A stretch of DNA of 64,000 nt from Frateuria terrea (GTDB lineage: Bacteria > Pseudomonadota > Gammaproteobacteria > Xanthomonadales > Rhodanobacteraceae), in contig NZ_FOXL01000009.1 in assembly GCF_900115705.1 (NCBI RefSeq), forward strand, positions 1 to 64,000, given 5' to 3'. A model generated the notes under the pieces. The model worked only from the letters and a program-made list of their open reading frames with translations, was not told where the DNA came from and made no database searches. The stretch's first letter is position 1, and every line of letters starts with the position of its first letter. Of the stretch, positions 9,330-19,079 are shown in pieces. A program made the position numbers and the translations under genes.

Positions 9330-10337
9330 TCACACTACGCGGGCGCGCAGCAGGTCGTGGATGTTCAGTGCGCCGACCACGCGCTGCTGCTCGTCGACCA
9401 CCAGCAAGGCGTTGATCTGGTGCTTTTCCATCAACTGGGCAGCTTCGATGGCCAGTTTGTCCGAGGTGATCGTCTTGGGGCCGCGGGTCATCAGCGCTTC
9501 GACTGTGGCGCCGCGAAGGTTGACCTCTTCATCGTCAAGCGCGCGGCGCAGGTCGCCGTCGGTGAACACCCCCAACAGCTGGCGCTCGGCATCGATCACC
9601 GCTGTCATGCCCAGGTGCTTGCGGGTCATCTCCATCAGCGCCTGGGTGAGACTGGCACCTGGCGCCACCGCCGGGATACCTTCGCCGGTGTGCATGATGT
9701 CGCTGATGTGCAGGAGCAGGCGACGGCCAAGGCTGCCGGCCGGGTGCGAACGGGCGAAATCCTCGGCGGTGAAGCCACGCGCCTCCAGCAGCGCGATCGC
9801 CAGCGCATCGCCCATCACCAGCGCCGCGGTCGTGCTGGCGGTGGGCGCAAGGCCGAGCGGGCAGGCCTCGCTGGAGATGCTGGCGTCAAGGTGCACATCC
9901 GCCTGGTGCGCTAGCGAGGACTTCGGGTTGCCGGTGATGGCGATCAACGGGATCCCCTGGCGCTTGATCACCGGCAGGATGAACAGCAGCTCGTCGGTCT
10001 CGCCGGAGTTGGACAGCGCCAGCACCACGTCGTCGGGCTGGATCATCCCCAGGTCACCGTGGCTGGCCTCGCCCGGATGCACGAAGAACGATGGCGTGCC
10101 GGTCGAAGCCAGGGTAGCGGCGATCTTGCGTCCGACGTGGCCGGACTTGCCCATGCCGGTCACCACCAGGCGCCCGCGGCAGGCCAGCATCAGCCGGCAG
10201 GCCTCGATGAAGCTGGCGTCCACCCGCGGTTCCAGCGCGCGGATCGCGGCCGCCTCGGTGGCGATCACTGTGCGCCCGCTCCGGGCAATGGCGTCCGGGT
10301 CGAGGTTGGCGACGGGCGGGGCGATGCGTGCGTTCAT
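9330..10337 (-). CDS. kdsD: D-arabinose 5-phosphate isomerase
   Basis: KdsD converts ribulose-5-phosphate to arabinose-5-phosphate, the first step towards Kdo. The 335-residue protein has an N-terminal SIS domain (GMGKSGHVGRKIAATLASTG and the ALSNSGET loop) followed by two CBS domains. The ATG at 10337 (MNARIAPPVANLDP) is preferred over one 11 codons earlier. It is the first gene of the kdsD-to-hpf run and faces ibaG-murA. Confidence 0.95.
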   Translation of the reverse strand: MNARIAPPVANLDPDAIARSGRTVIATEAAAIRALEPRVDASFIEACRLMLACRGRLVVTGMGKSGHVGRKIAATLASTGTPSFFVHPGEASHGDLGMIQPDDVVLALSNSGETDELLFILPVIKRQGIPLIAITGNPKSSLAHQADVHLDASISSEACPLGLAPTASTTAALVMGDALAIALLEARGFTAEDFARSHPAGSLGRRLLLHISDIMHTGEGIPAVAPGASLTQALMEMTRKHLGMTAVIDAERQLLGVFTDGDLRRALDDEEVNLRGATVEALMTRGPKTITSDKLAIEAAQLMEKHQINALLVVDEQQRVVGALNIHDLLRARVV

Positions 10338-10490
10338 GGGATCTCGTAGTGCAGCGGAAGCCGTTGGCATTTCTGCGCCACGGGATTTCCATTACCATGG
10401 CATATTCGCATTTTAACGTCATATGGCCGCGCACCGGATTCATCAAGCGTTGGGAATCCCAGCCGCCGCGCGCCTCCGATGGACCCTCCG
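10338..10490. promoter_or_regulatory. divergent intergenic region between kdsD and ibaG-murA
   Basis: This 150-base gap must hold promoters for the kdsD operon (minus) and ibaG-murA (plus). Bases 10385-10435 are markedly AT-rich for this genome. I could not assign a convincing -35/-10 pair on either strand. Confidence 0.4.
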
Positions 10491-10730
10491 ATGGACCCTG
10501 CCCGCATCCAGGCACTGATCGAGACCGGCCTGCCCGGCGCGACCGCGCAGGTCAGCGGCGACGATGGCGTGCATTTCGAAGCCACCGTGGTCGCCGGCCA
10601 GTTCGCCGGCAAGCTGCCGCTGGCGCGCCACCGCATGGTGTACGCCACGCTGGGCGAGCTGATGGGCGGGGCGATCCACGCACTGGCGCTGAAGACGTTG
10701 ACTCCCGAGGAAGCCGCGGCGCGCCGTTGA
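10491..10730 (+). CDS. ibaG: BolA family protein IbaG-like
   Basis: BolA-family proteins work with monothiol glutaredoxins in iron-sulfur handling and stress response. The 79-residue product has the compact fold elements expected (GDDGVHFEATVVAGQFAGK, RHRMVYATLGELM, IHALALKTLTPEE). Placement directly before murA is typical of the IbaG (YrbA) subgroup. The sequence ATGGACCCT occurs twice, at 10479 and 10491. I choose the second ATG because MDPARIQALIETGLPGA matches the usual N-terminus; neither start has a clear Shine-Dalgarno. Confidence 0.85.
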   Translation: MDPARIQALIETGLPGATAQVSGDDGVHFEATVVAGQFAGKLPLARHRMVYATLGELMGGAIHALALKTLTPEEAAARR

Positions 10731-12026
<1,296 letters not shown>

Positions 12027-12036
12027 CGCCCTTGCC

Positions 12037-12071
12037 GCCTCTCCGCTGAGGGGGAGAGGCTGGGGAGGGGC
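12037..12071 (+). repeat. REP-like GC-rich palindrome, copy 1
   Basis: CCTCTCC and GGAGAGG flank a short loop and are followed by CTGGGGAGGGG. This is the plus orientation of an intergenic element also seen at 12145, 26710 and 26816. It begins just after murA and forms an inverted pair with the copy at 12145-12180. Confidence 0.6.
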
Positions 12072-12144
12072 CGCTCTTGCGACAGACGCGCTACGAAGGG
12101 AGTCTTGCTTTTCGCTCCGCCTTTGCCTTCCCGTGAGCCCCCGA

Positions 12145-12180
12145 CCTCTCACCCAACCCCCTCCCCGGAGGGGAGAGGGC
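12145..12180 (-). repeat. REP-like GC-rich palindrome, copy 2 (inverted)
   Basis: CTCTCACCCAACCCC followed by CTCCCCGGAGGGGAGAGGG is the inverse orientation of copy 1. The two together make a doublet, about 70 bases apart, between the convergent murA and DUF3108 genes. Such doublets can act as bidirectional terminators or mRNA-stabilising ends. Confidence 0.6.
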
Positions 12181-12192
12181 TCAAATGCGCGG

Positions 12193-12894
12193 TTAGCGGA
12201 AGCTCACCAGCTCCATCGTCAGGTCGCCGCCATCCTTCTGCGACAGCTTCACGGGCAGCGGATAACGCTCCGGGGCATACCAGGCGCTGAAGCCGCGATC
12301 GGCATCGGTGCGGTCCACGCGGACAGTGTCGAAGCTGCCTGCCGGCACGATGATTTTCTCCCTGCCGGTGGCCTGGAAACGCTGCGTCTCCACGTCCTGC
12401 TTCACCGCAACTGGCAGCGCGAGCTTCTTCTGTCCGTCGCGCAGCGCCAGGCCGATCGCCAGCGCGGTGGTGTTGCGCTCGACCATGCCGGGCTGCGACG
12501 GATAGGTGGTCGCGCCCTTGCCTTCGTCCACGGTGACCCGGTGCTTGCCCCAGTCGACGGTGACGTGGCGCTGTTTCGTCTTGATCGCCGCATCCAGCCG
12601 GTAGTCGTAGCTGATCGCTTCGGGTACATCACCCTTCCAGCGGAAGTGCGACACCTCGTCGAGGTTGGCACCCAGCATGGCGGCCAGCCCGGAAGTGCCG
12701 CGCACGTGCTTGCTGTATTCCCACTGGCCGTTGTCCAGCGGTTTCAGGCTCACCGTCGCCTCGCCCATCGGCGAGCCGTCGCGCAGCACGCGGTAGGTGG
12801 CGGTGAAGGCCTTCGGCGTGGCGGCGAAAACAAGGCCGCTGGCGGCACAAAGCAGCAGCGCGAGGGCAAATCGAAGCAGGAGGCGGATAGTCAT
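12193..12894 (-). CDS. DUF3108 family periplasmic protein
   Basis: This 233-residue protein has a signal peptide (MTIRLLLRFALALLLCAASG, cleavage near VFA-ATP) and a mature domain beginning FTATYRVLRDGSPMGEA. That start, with the YAPERYPLPVKLSQ segment near the end, is what I recognise as DUF3108. The function of the family is not established. The start at 12894 is the first ATG before the signal peptide. It follows purN in the same direction 37 bases away. Confidence 0.8.
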   Translation of the reverse strand: MTIRLLLRFALALLLCAASGLVFAATPKAFTATYRVLRDGSPMGEATVSLKPLDNGQWEYSKHVRGTSGLAAMLGANLDEVSHFRWKGDVPEAISYDYRLDAAIKTKQRHVTVDWGKHRVTVDEGKGATTYPSQPGMVERNTTALAIGLALRDGQKKLALPVAVKQDVETQRFQATGREKIIVPAGSFDTVRVDRTDADRGFSAWYAPERYPLPVKLSQKDGGDLTMELVSFR

Positions 12895-12931
12895 GCGATC
12901 GAGTGTGCCCGCGATTGTCTGAACCCCGGGT

Positions 12932-13597
12932 TCAGCTGCGCTGCAGGCCGTGCCGGGCCAATCGCAGTGGCGCGGACAGCGGCGCGCCGTCGAGCCAGGG
13001 ACCGCCATCGCGCCAGACCAGGCGGCCTGCGGCGACCAGCGCCACGACCGCCGGCAGCAGCCGGTGTTCCAGCGGAAGCAGGCGCTGGGCCAGGCGGTGC
13101 TCGTCCTCGTCCGGTTCGATCGGCAGCGTGGCCTGCGCCACCACGGGGCCGCCGTCGAGCTCGGCGGTGACGAAATGCACGCTGGCGCCATGCTCCAGGT
13201 CACCGGCCTCCAGCGCGCGGCGATGCGTATGCAGGCCGCGGTACTTGGGCAACAGCGATGGGTGGATGTTGAGCATGCGCCCGGCCCAGGGTGCAATCGC
13301 CTCGCCGTCGAGGATGCGCATGAAGCCGGCCAGCACGATCAATTCGGCGTCGCTGGCGGCGAGCTTGCCGAACAGGTCCAGGTCGAAGGCACGGCGATCC
13401 GGATAGACCTTCGGATCGAGCACCAGCGTGGGAATGCCCGCTTCGCCGGCCAACTGCAGGGCGCCGGCGCTGGCCTTGTCGCTGGCCACCAGCACGAACT
13501 CGGCCGCCAGCTCACCACGCTCGCGCGCGGCCAGCAGCGCGGCGAGGTTGCTTCCGCGACCGGAGGCGAGGACGGCAATGCGAAGGGGGTGGGGCAT
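12932..13597 (-). CDS. purN: phosphoribosylglycinamide formyltransferase
   Basis: PurN transfers a formyl group from 10-formyltetrahydrofolate to GAR in purine synthesis. The 221-residue protein shows the N-terminal LASGRGSNLAALL loop, the AGFMRIL segment, NIHPSLLPKYRG with the catalytic Asn-His, and HFVTAELDGGPV with the catalytic Asp. Start chosen at 13597 (MPHPLRIAVLASGRGSN). It follows purM with a 100-base gap in the common purMN order. Confidence 0.95.
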   Translation of the reverse strand: MPHPLRIAVLASGRGSNLAALLAARERGELAAEFVLVASDKASAGALQLAGEAGIPTLVLDPKVYPDRRAFDLDLFGKLAASDAELIVLAGFMRILDGEAIAPWAGRMLNIHPSLLPKYRGLHTHRRALEAGDLEHGASVHFVTAELDGGPVVAQATLPIEPDEDEHRLAQRLLPLEHRLLPAVVALVAAGRLVWRDGGPWLDGAPLSAPLRLARHGLQRS

Positions 13598-13697
13598 GGG
13601 TCGGTTTGCCAACGGCGGCCCGCCCTGACGCGGATGAGCGGATTCGAAGACGCCTTCGACTTCGCTGCGCAACGCTCAGGGAGAACGGCTTGTGAAT

Positions 13698-14726
13698 TCA
13701 GCCGATGCGAACGCGCTCGTCGTCCTGCGCCTTCACCACTTCGCCGATCACGCGGCTGGCGAGCCCATGTTGCGCGAGCAACGCGGCCGCGGCGTCGACG
13801 GCCGCGCGCGGCAGGATCACGGTGAAGCCCACGCCGCAGTTGAACGTGCGCCACATCTCCTCGCGTGCCACCTTGCCTTCGCGCATCAGCCAGTCGAACA
13901 CCGGAGGCAGCACGATGGCCTCAGCGTCGAGCGCCAGGCCCAGGCCGTCGGGCACCACGCGGATGATGTTCTCCCTCAGGCCGCCACCGGTGATGTGCGC
14001 CATGCCGTGCACCGGCTGGTGCTTCAGCAATTCCAGCATTGGCCTGACGTAGATGGTGGTCGGCGCCATCAGCGCGTCAGCCAGCTTCACGCCCCCGAGA
14101 TCCAGCTCCAGCGGGTGGCCGGCGCGCTCGACGATCTTGCGGATCAGCGAATAACCGTTCGAATGCGGCCCGGACGAGGCCACGCCGAGCACCACGTCAC
14201 CGGCCACGATCGACTCGCCGGACAGCAGCTGCGACTTCTCCACCGCGCCCACCGTGAAACCGGCCAGGTCGTATTCGCCCGGCGGATACATGTCCGGCAT
14301 CTCGGCGGTCTCGCCGCCGATCAGCGCGCATCCGGCCAGCTCGCAGCCCTTGGCGATGCCGCCGACCACCGCCACGGTGGTGTCCACGTCGAGTTTGCCG
14401 GTGGCGAAGTAATCCAGGAAGAACAGTGGCTCGGCGCCCTGCACGAGCACGTCGTTGACGCACATGCCGACCAGGTCGATGCCGATCGTGTCGTGCCGGC
14501 CGAGTTGCTGGGCCAGCTTCAACTTGGTGCCGACGCCGTCGGTGCCGGAGACCAGCACCGGCTCCCGGTAGCGGCCGGCGAGGTCGAACAGCCCGCCAAA
14601 GCCGCCCAGCCCCCCCATCACTTCGGGACGGAAGGTGCGCTTGACCAGCGGCTTGATGCGTTCGACCACGGCATTGCCCGCGTCGATATCGACGCCAGCG
14701 GCGCGGTAGGTGAGGGCGTCGGACAT
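13698..14726 (-). CDS. purM: phosphoribosylformylglycinamidine cyclo-ligase
   Basis: PurM closes the imidazole ring of AIR using ATP. The 342-residue enzyme starts [18 protein letters not shown] and contains [14 protein letters not shown] and the Gly-rich [10 protein letters not shown] segment of the AIR synthase fold. The start at 14726 is preferred over one 14 codons upstream because it matches the conserved N-terminus. It heads purM-purN(-DUF3108) and diverges from the DUF2066 gene. Confidence 0.96.
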   Translation of the reverse strand: MSDALTYRAAGVDIDAGNAVVERIKPLVKRTFRPEVMGGLGGFGGLFDLAGRYREPVLVSGTDGVGTKLKLAQQLGRHDTIGIDLVGMCVNDVLVQGAEPLFFLDYFATGKLDVDTTVAVVGGIAKGCELAGCALIGGETAEMPDMYPPGEYDLAGFTVGAVEKSQLLSGESIVAGDVVLGVASSGPHSNGYSLIRKIVERAGHPLELDLGGVKLADALMAPTTIYVRPMLELLKHQPVHGMAHITGGGLRENIIRVVPDGLGLALDAEAIVLPPVFDWLMREGKVAREEMWRTFNCGVGFTVILPRAAVDAAAALLAQHGLASRVIGEVVKAQDDERVRIG

Positions 14727-14938
14727 GGCGGGAAGTGGCCTGGGGAAAGCGCACAATTCTACCAGCACGCCGCGACCGACGCCGGCTCGCCAGCCGCCAG
14801 TCGCCGGCCCGCGCGATCGAGCGCTGCCATGCTCGGCCCCGCTGGCGCCGGCCGCTTCGCGGCGCGCCGATGGACGCTGCCGGCCGGATTGGGCAGACTC
14901 CCCGTGATATCCGAGCCCCCACGGACGAGCCCTAGCCC

Positions 14939-15928
14939 ATGCGCCTGCCCCGCCTGCTGTTCGCCTTCCTTATGCTGGGTCTTCTCGCGCCCGCGGCGCA
15001 CGCGCAGGTGCCGGCGCCCGTGCCGGCGTCGCCCTATGCGGTGGTGGTGCCGGTCACCGACACCAGCGAGGCGCAACGCGACGCGGCCTTCGCCACGGCG
15101 CTCGGCCAGGTGCTCGAGCGTGTGGCCGGCGGCCAGGACCTGCGCGACAAGCCCGGCTACGACGACGCCCTCAAGGGTGCGCCGGGCCTGGTGCAGCAGT
15201 TCCAGTACCAGCGTGCCGGCAGCGGCATCGTGCTGCAGGTGAACTTCGACCCGGGCGCCGTGCGCCGGCTGATCACGCAGATCGGCGTGCCGGCGGCCGG
15301 CGTGAAGCCGCCGGTGCTGGCGCTGGTGCACGGCAGCGATGGCAGCCTGCTGGGCCAGGATGCGCTCGGCGCACTGGCCCGGTCCGCCGCGGCGCGCGGC
15401 TATACGCTGGCCTGGCCGGACCCCTCCCACCTGCCGGATGCCTCGGCCGTGGCGGGGGCCGATCCGGCCGCGCTGGCGATGGTTACCCAGCGCTACCACA
15501 CCGGGCTGATCCTGGTCGGCAACCTGAAGGGCGGCAGCGCGGATTGGACGCTGGTATCCGGCGGCAAGGTGCTTTCGTGGAGCGACCAGGGAGTCAGCGC
15601 CGATGCGCTGCTGGCCGATGCCGGTGGCGCGATGGCCGACCGCCTGGGCAAGCAGCTCAACGTGATCGGCGCCGGCATCAGCAGCGGCAAGCTGTGGGTG
15701 AGCAAGGTCGATTCGGCGCAGGCCTACGCCAACCTGCTGGCGATGCTGCGCGCCGACCCCGCAGTGCGCGAGGTGAACACGCTGGCCGCCGCAAATGACG
15801 GCTTCCTGCTCGGCATCAAGGCCAGCATGCCGCCGGCCGCGCTCGCCGCGAGCCTGGCAGCGGGCGGCCGGCTGATCCAGGGCACGCCGCACGCGGGGGC
15901 CGATGCCAGCCTGCAATGGCTGCACTGA
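14939..15928 (+). CDS. DUF2066 domain periplasmic protein
   Basis: This 329-residue exported protein has a signal peptide ([20 protein letters not shown], cleavage after AHA at about 21) and resembles the DUF2066 family, usually encoded beside purM in gammaproteobacteria. Visible features are [20 protein letters not shown] near the N-terminus and Gly/Ala-rich repeats later. No catalytic motif is evident and the function is unknown. The ribosome site is weak. It is the first of three genes reading away from purM. Confidence 0.75.
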   Translation: MRLPRLLFAFLMLGLLAPAAHAQVPAPVPASPYAVVVPVTDTSEAQRDAAFATALGQVLERVAGGQDLRDKPGYDDALKGAPGLVQQFQYQRAGSGIVLQVNFDPGAVRRLITQIGVPAAGVKPPVLALVHGSDGSLLGQDALGALARSAAARGYTLAWPDPSHLPDASAVAGADPAALAMVTQRYHTGLILVGNLKGGSADWTLVSGGKVLSWSDQGVSADALLADAGGAMADRLGKQLNVIGAGISSGKLWVSKVDSAQAYANLLAMLRADPAVREVNTLAAANDGFLLGIKASMPPAALAASLAAGGRLIQGTPHAGADASLQWLH

Positions 15929-16040
15929 ACCCGCAACCGTCGGCGCAGGTGCGCCCGGTGCGCGACCTGCCCGGCATCCCGGTCGCGCATGAACGGCATC
16001 CCGTAGGAACCACCATGCATCGCCCCAGTGAGGCCCGTCC

Positions 16041-17219
16041 GTGACCCACGACCTTTCCCGCCGCTGGCAATTGTTGGCGATCGTGCTGGTGATCGGTTTC
16101 CTCATCTGGCTGCTGGCGCCGGTGCTGATGCCGTTCGCCGTCGCCGGCATGCTGGCCTACCTGGGCGATCCGCTGGCCGACCGGCTGGAGCGGCTGGGCA
16201 TGAACCGCACCTGGGCGGTGAGCGTGGTGTTCTTCGTGCTGGTGCTGTTGCTGATCGGCGCGCTGCTGTTGCTGGTGCCGCTGATCTCCGACCAGGTCGG
16301 CAACCTGATCCACAACCTGCCGCACTACGTCGACTGGTTCCAGAACACTGCGCTGCCCTGGGTGCAGCGCAAGCTCAGCCTCGATCCGGATGCGTTCGAC
16401 ACCAGCCGGCTGATGGCGGCGATCCGCGCCCACATCGGCTCGATCGGCGCGGTGGCCACCACCGTGCTCGGCACCGTCTCGCGCTCGAGCCTCGGCGCGG
16501 TGATGTGGCTGACCAACGTGGTGCTGGTGCCGGTGGTGGCGTTCTACCTGCTGCGTGACTGGGACCGGCTGATCGCCTACATCGACAGCGTGCTGCCGCG
16601 TTCGGTGCAACCGACCGTCGCGCACCTGGCGCGCGAATCGGATGCGGTGCTGGGCGCCTTCGTGCGCGGCCAGCTGCTGGTAATGCTGGGACTGGGCATC
16701 TTCTACGGTGTCTCGCTGACCCTGGTGGGCCTGTCGGTGGGTCCGTTGATCGGCATGGTCGCCGGCCTGCTCAGCTTCGTGCCGTACCTGGGCTTCATGG
16801 TCGGCTTCGGCGCGGCGATCATCGCCGCGCTGGTGCAGTACGGCGACTGGGCGCATCCGCTGATGGTCTGCGGCGTGTTCGTCGTCGGCCAACTGCTGGA
16901 GGGCTACGTGCTGGTGCCCAAGCTGGTCGGCGACAAGATCGGCCTGCACCCGGTGGCGGTGATCTTCGCGGTGCTCGCCGGCGGCTACCTGTTCGGCTTC
17001 CTCGGCGTGCTGCTGGCGTTGCCGGCCGCCTCGGTGATCGTGGTGCTGCTGCGCTACCTGCTGGAGCGTTACCGCTTGAGCGAGCTCTACACGCAGCCGG
17101 GCGCGGACGACCCGGCGATCGCCGAGGTCGACGTGACCGTGGACACGCCCGAAGGCAGCGCGCAGGGAAGTGCGGCGGTTCCCGTGGAGCACCCCGCGGG
17201 GGGCGACGGGCCGCCATGA
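16041..17219 (+). CDS. AI-2E family transporter / PerM-type membrane protein
   Basis: The 392-residue integral membrane protein belongs to the AI-2E exporter/PerM superfamily. An N-terminal pair of transmembrane helices (14-60), a soluble stretch with SDQVGNLIHNLPHYVDWFQ, and a C-terminal block of helices with GLLSFVPYLGFMVGFG and FVVGQLLEGYVLVPKLVG are characteristic. Substrate cannot be predicted; family members are reported for AI-2 export and Na+/H+ antiport. The stop overlaps the hda start (ATGA). Confidence 0.85.
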   Translation: MTHDLSRRWQLLAIVLVIGFLIWLLAPVLMPFAVAGMLAYLGDPLADRLERLGMNRTWAVSVVFFVLVLLLIGALLLLVPLISDQVGNLIHNLPHYVDWFQNTALPWVQRKLSLDPDAFDTSRLMAAIRAHIGSIGAVATTVLGTVSRSSLGAVMWLTNVVLVPVVAFYLLRDWDRLIAYIDSVLPRSVQPTVAHLARESDAVLGAFVRGQLLVMLGLGIFYGVSLTLVGLSVGPLIGMVAGLLSFVPYLGFMVGFGAAIIAALVQYGDWAHPLMVCGVFVVGQLLEGYVLVPKLVGDKIGLHPVAVIFAVLAGGYLFGFLGVLLALPAASVIVVLLRYLLERYRLSELYTQPGADDPAIAEVDVTVDTPEGSAQGSAAVPVEHPAGGDGPP

Positions 17220-17920
17220 TCCCGCAGTTGCCGCTCGCCCTGCGCTGGCCGCGCCGGCAGCGCTTCGAGCACTTCCACGCCGGCGCCAACGCGGCGGCGC
17301 TGGCGGCCGTGCGCGCGCTGGCGGAGGCGCCCGGCGCACCGTGGGTCTACCTGCACGGTCCGGCCGGCAGCGGCCGCAGCCACCTGCTCCTGGCCGCCTG
17401 CCAGGCCGCCAGCGCCGCCGGCCGGCGCGTGCAGTACCTGCCGCTGTCGGCCATGCATGAACACATCGGCGCCCTGCGCGGCGTGGGCAGCAGTGAACTG
17501 CTGGCGATCGACGATCTGGGAGTGCTGGCCGGCGAGCGGGCCGCGGAGCACGCGCTGTTCGACCTCTACAACCAGGTGCGCGCCGAAGGCGGTGCGATGT
17601 TGTTCGCCGCCGACAGGGCGCCTGCCCAGCTCGGCATCGGCCTGCCGGACCTGCGTTCGCGCCTGGGCGCCTGCACGCAGTTCGCGCTCAAGGCGCTGGA
17701 CGACGCGGAACGCCGCGCCGTGCTGAAGGAACAGGCTGCCGCGCGTGGCATCGGCCTGGACGAGGCGGTGCTGGACTGGCTGTTCACCCGCTACGCGCGC
17801 GACCTGGCCGCGCTGCTGGATCTGCTCGATCGCCTCGACCAGGCTTCGCTGGCGGCCAAGCGACGCATCACCGTGCCGTTCCTGCGCGAGTTCCTGCGCG
17901 AGGGAAGCGGAAACGCGTAG
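17216..17920 (+). CDS. hda: DnaA regulatory inactivator Hda
   Basis: Hda is a DnaA-like AAA+ protein that works with the beta clamp to stimulate ATP hydrolysis on DnaA, limiting re-initiation. The 234-residue protein starts MIPQLPLALRWPRRQRFEHF; QLPLAL is the expected clamp-binding motif. A P-loop variant GPAGSGRSHLLLAA has Arg in place of Lys, as in other Hda proteins. ATGA overlap couples it to the PerM-type gene, a common pairing. Confidence 0.92.
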   Translation: MIPQLPLALRWPRRQRFEHFHAGANAAALAAVRALAEAPGAPWVYLHGPAGSGRSHLLLAACQAASAAGRRVQYLPLSAMHEHIGALRGVGSSELLAIDDLGVLAGERAAEHALFDLYNQVRAEGGAMLFAADRAPAQLGIGLPDLRSRLGACTQFALKALDDAERRAVLKEQAAARGIGLDEAVLDWLFTRYARDLAALLDLLDRLDQASLAAKRRITVPFLREFLREGSGNA

Positions 17921-17959
17921 GGGGCGGCCACCCTCGCGGGGAAAGCCCATCTGCGAAAG

Positions 17960-17994
17960 CGCGGCGCGCCCGTCGCGCAGGCGGGCGCGCCGCG
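17960..17994. terminator. strong hairpin between hda and the KGG genes
   Basis: CGCGGCGCGCCCG (17960-17972) and CGGGCGCGCCGCG (17982-17994) form a perfect 13-bp stem with a nine-base loop. It lies between convergent genes. A short TTT follows on the minus side, so it may end transcripts from both directions. Confidence 0.6.
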
Positions 17995-18001
17995 TTGCGG
18001 G

Positions 18002-18199
18002 CTAGTGCTTGCCCTCGGACTGCTTGCCTTCCTCGATCAGCTCGCGCACGCGCTGGCCGCCCTTGTGGCCGAGTTCCGAATAGCCTTCGGGGCCGAGCTG
18101 TTCCTTGCGGATCTCGCCGCCCTTTTGGCCGCCCTTCTGGCCAGCCTCGCGCACGGTCATGTCACCCTTGTCGTGCTGGTTGTCGCTGTGCTTTGCCAT
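18002..18199 (-). CDS. KGG-motif stress-type small protein, copy 3
   Basis: A 65-residue hydrophilic protein with repeated KGG signatures ([33 protein letters not shown]), of the YciG/GsiB-like family linked to general stress responses. GAGGAA precedes the ATG. The middle region [16 protein letters not shown] is extra compared with its neighbours. It is the last of three tandem paralogues; their biochemical role is not known. Confidence 0.85.
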   Translation of the reverse strand: MAKHSDNQHDKGDMTVREAGQKGGQKGGEIRKEQLGPEGYSELGHKGGQRVRELIEEGKQSEGKH

Positions 18200-18245
18200 G
18201 TCGCTGTTCCTCGGGGGGGTGCGGCTCGCGGCCGCGGCGGATGGA

Positions 18246-18437
18246 TCACTTGCGGCTGTCGCCGTGGCCTTCGGCCTGCTTGCCTTCCTCGATCAGCTCG
18301 CGCACGCGCTGGCCGCCCTTGTGGCCGCCGATCTGGCCGCCCTTGTGGCCGGCTTCGCGGACGGTCATGTCGCCCTTGTCGTGCTGGCTGCCGCTGGCCT
18401 GCTTGCCGTGGCTGTCCTGGTTCTTGTGCTGGGTCAT
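18246..18437 (-). CDS. KGG-motif stress-type small protein, copy 2
   Basis: A 63-residue paralogue of the gene at 18002. It has the same [14 protein letters not shown]-type core followed by [27 protein letters not shown]. The charged, Gly-rich composition suggests an intrinsically disordered protein. An AAGGAG ribosome site lies nine bases before the ATG, so it is well placed for strong expression. It was probably made by tandem duplication with copy 3, since their N- and C-terminal motifs match most closely. Confidence 0.85.
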   Translation of the reverse strand: MTQHKNQDSHGKQASGSQHDKGDMTVREAGHKGGQIGGHKGGQRVRELIEEGKQAEGHGDSRK

Positions 18438-18465
18438 CGTGGGTTCTCCTTCGGTGTTGCGCCAT

Positions 18466-18660
18466 TTAGTTCGGGCGTTGTTCGGCCTGGCGCGCCTCGA
18501 CCTGGCGGCCGCGGTTGATCAGCTCACGTACGCGCAGGCCGCCCTTGCGGCCTGCCTCGCGCACGCTGAGCTTGCCGCGGGCGCCGTCGATCGTGCCGTT
18601 GGCTGCGTGGTGGGTCTTGTTGCTGTTGGATTGACTGCCTGGGGACTGTTGCCGGCTCAT
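18466..18660 (-). CDS. KGG-motif small protein, copy 1 (divergent)
   Basis: A 64-residue member of the same array, less similar to the other two. It has a single KGG (LSVREAGRKGGLRVRELINRGRQ) and a Ser/Asn/Gln-rich N-terminus. It is the first gene of the trio, with GGAG eight bases before the ATG, and the promoter should lie just upstream of 18660. Confidence 0.8.
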   Translation of the reverse strand: MSRQQSPGSQSNSNKTHHAANGTIDGARGKLSVREAGRKGGLRVRELINRGRQVEARQAEQRPN

Positions 18661-19031
18661 GGGTTATCTCCGTGGGTACATCCGATCGGTTGTTCGCAAG
18701 GCTCGGCTGGCCGCCTTCCCGGCACCCAGCGGAAAAACAGCGGGTCCGGCGGGGGACAAAAGGACCCGCTTCCGCCCATCGGCCGGCTCAGGCTCGATGG
18801 CGGCGGGCGCTCCTTCGCCCGCAAGGGCGCGCGATGCGTCGCGGGCCCTTCGGACGAGCAGGGGCGTTGCAATGCGGATGCCAGCGCGAGGTGCGTCGCG
18901 GACAGGACGCTTGCGTCGCGCGGCTGGAAAAATCCGCCCGGGTTGGAAAGATCTACAGCAGCGCTCGCCTGCTGCCCAGGCAGGCGGCTGGATCGACCGG
19001 CGGGGCTGCCGGGGAACCCGGAAGCAGGCAC
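18661..19031. other. gene-poor region between the KGG array and suhB
   Basis: No frame here has the composition, ribosome site or motif I would trust as a gene. An open frame of about 136 codons on the minus strand (19067-18660) is Pro/Ser/Arg-rich and crosses the suhB terminator, so I leave it out. The stretch probably holds the promoter of the KGG operon near 18665-18710. Confidence 0.5.
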
Positions 19032-19057
19032 AAAAAAAGGGCGCCTCGCGGCGCCCT
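19032..19057 (-). terminator. intrinsic terminator of suhB
   Basis: On the minus strand AGGGCGCC and GGCGCCCT form an eight-base-pair stem with a GCGA tetraloop, followed by TTTTTT. This is a textbook rho-independent terminator 23 bases beyond the suhB stop. Confidence 0.85.
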
Positions 19058-19079
19058 CGATCGTCATGCCGATGGCCGT

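Noticed and set aside
10479-10499. Direct repeat ATGGACCCT at the start of ibaG
   Set aside because: Two copies 12 bases apart are more likely a small in-frame duplication affecting the start choice than a regulatory element.
15916-16044. 42-codon frame between the DUF2066 gene and the PerM-type gene
   Set aside because: It overlaps the end of the upstream gene, has no ribosome site and no recognisable sequence.
18660-19067. 136-codon minus-strand frame between suhB and the KGG array
   Set aside because: It starts upstream of and reads through the suhB terminator hairpin and has a Pro/Ser/Arg-rich composition unlike real proteins here.
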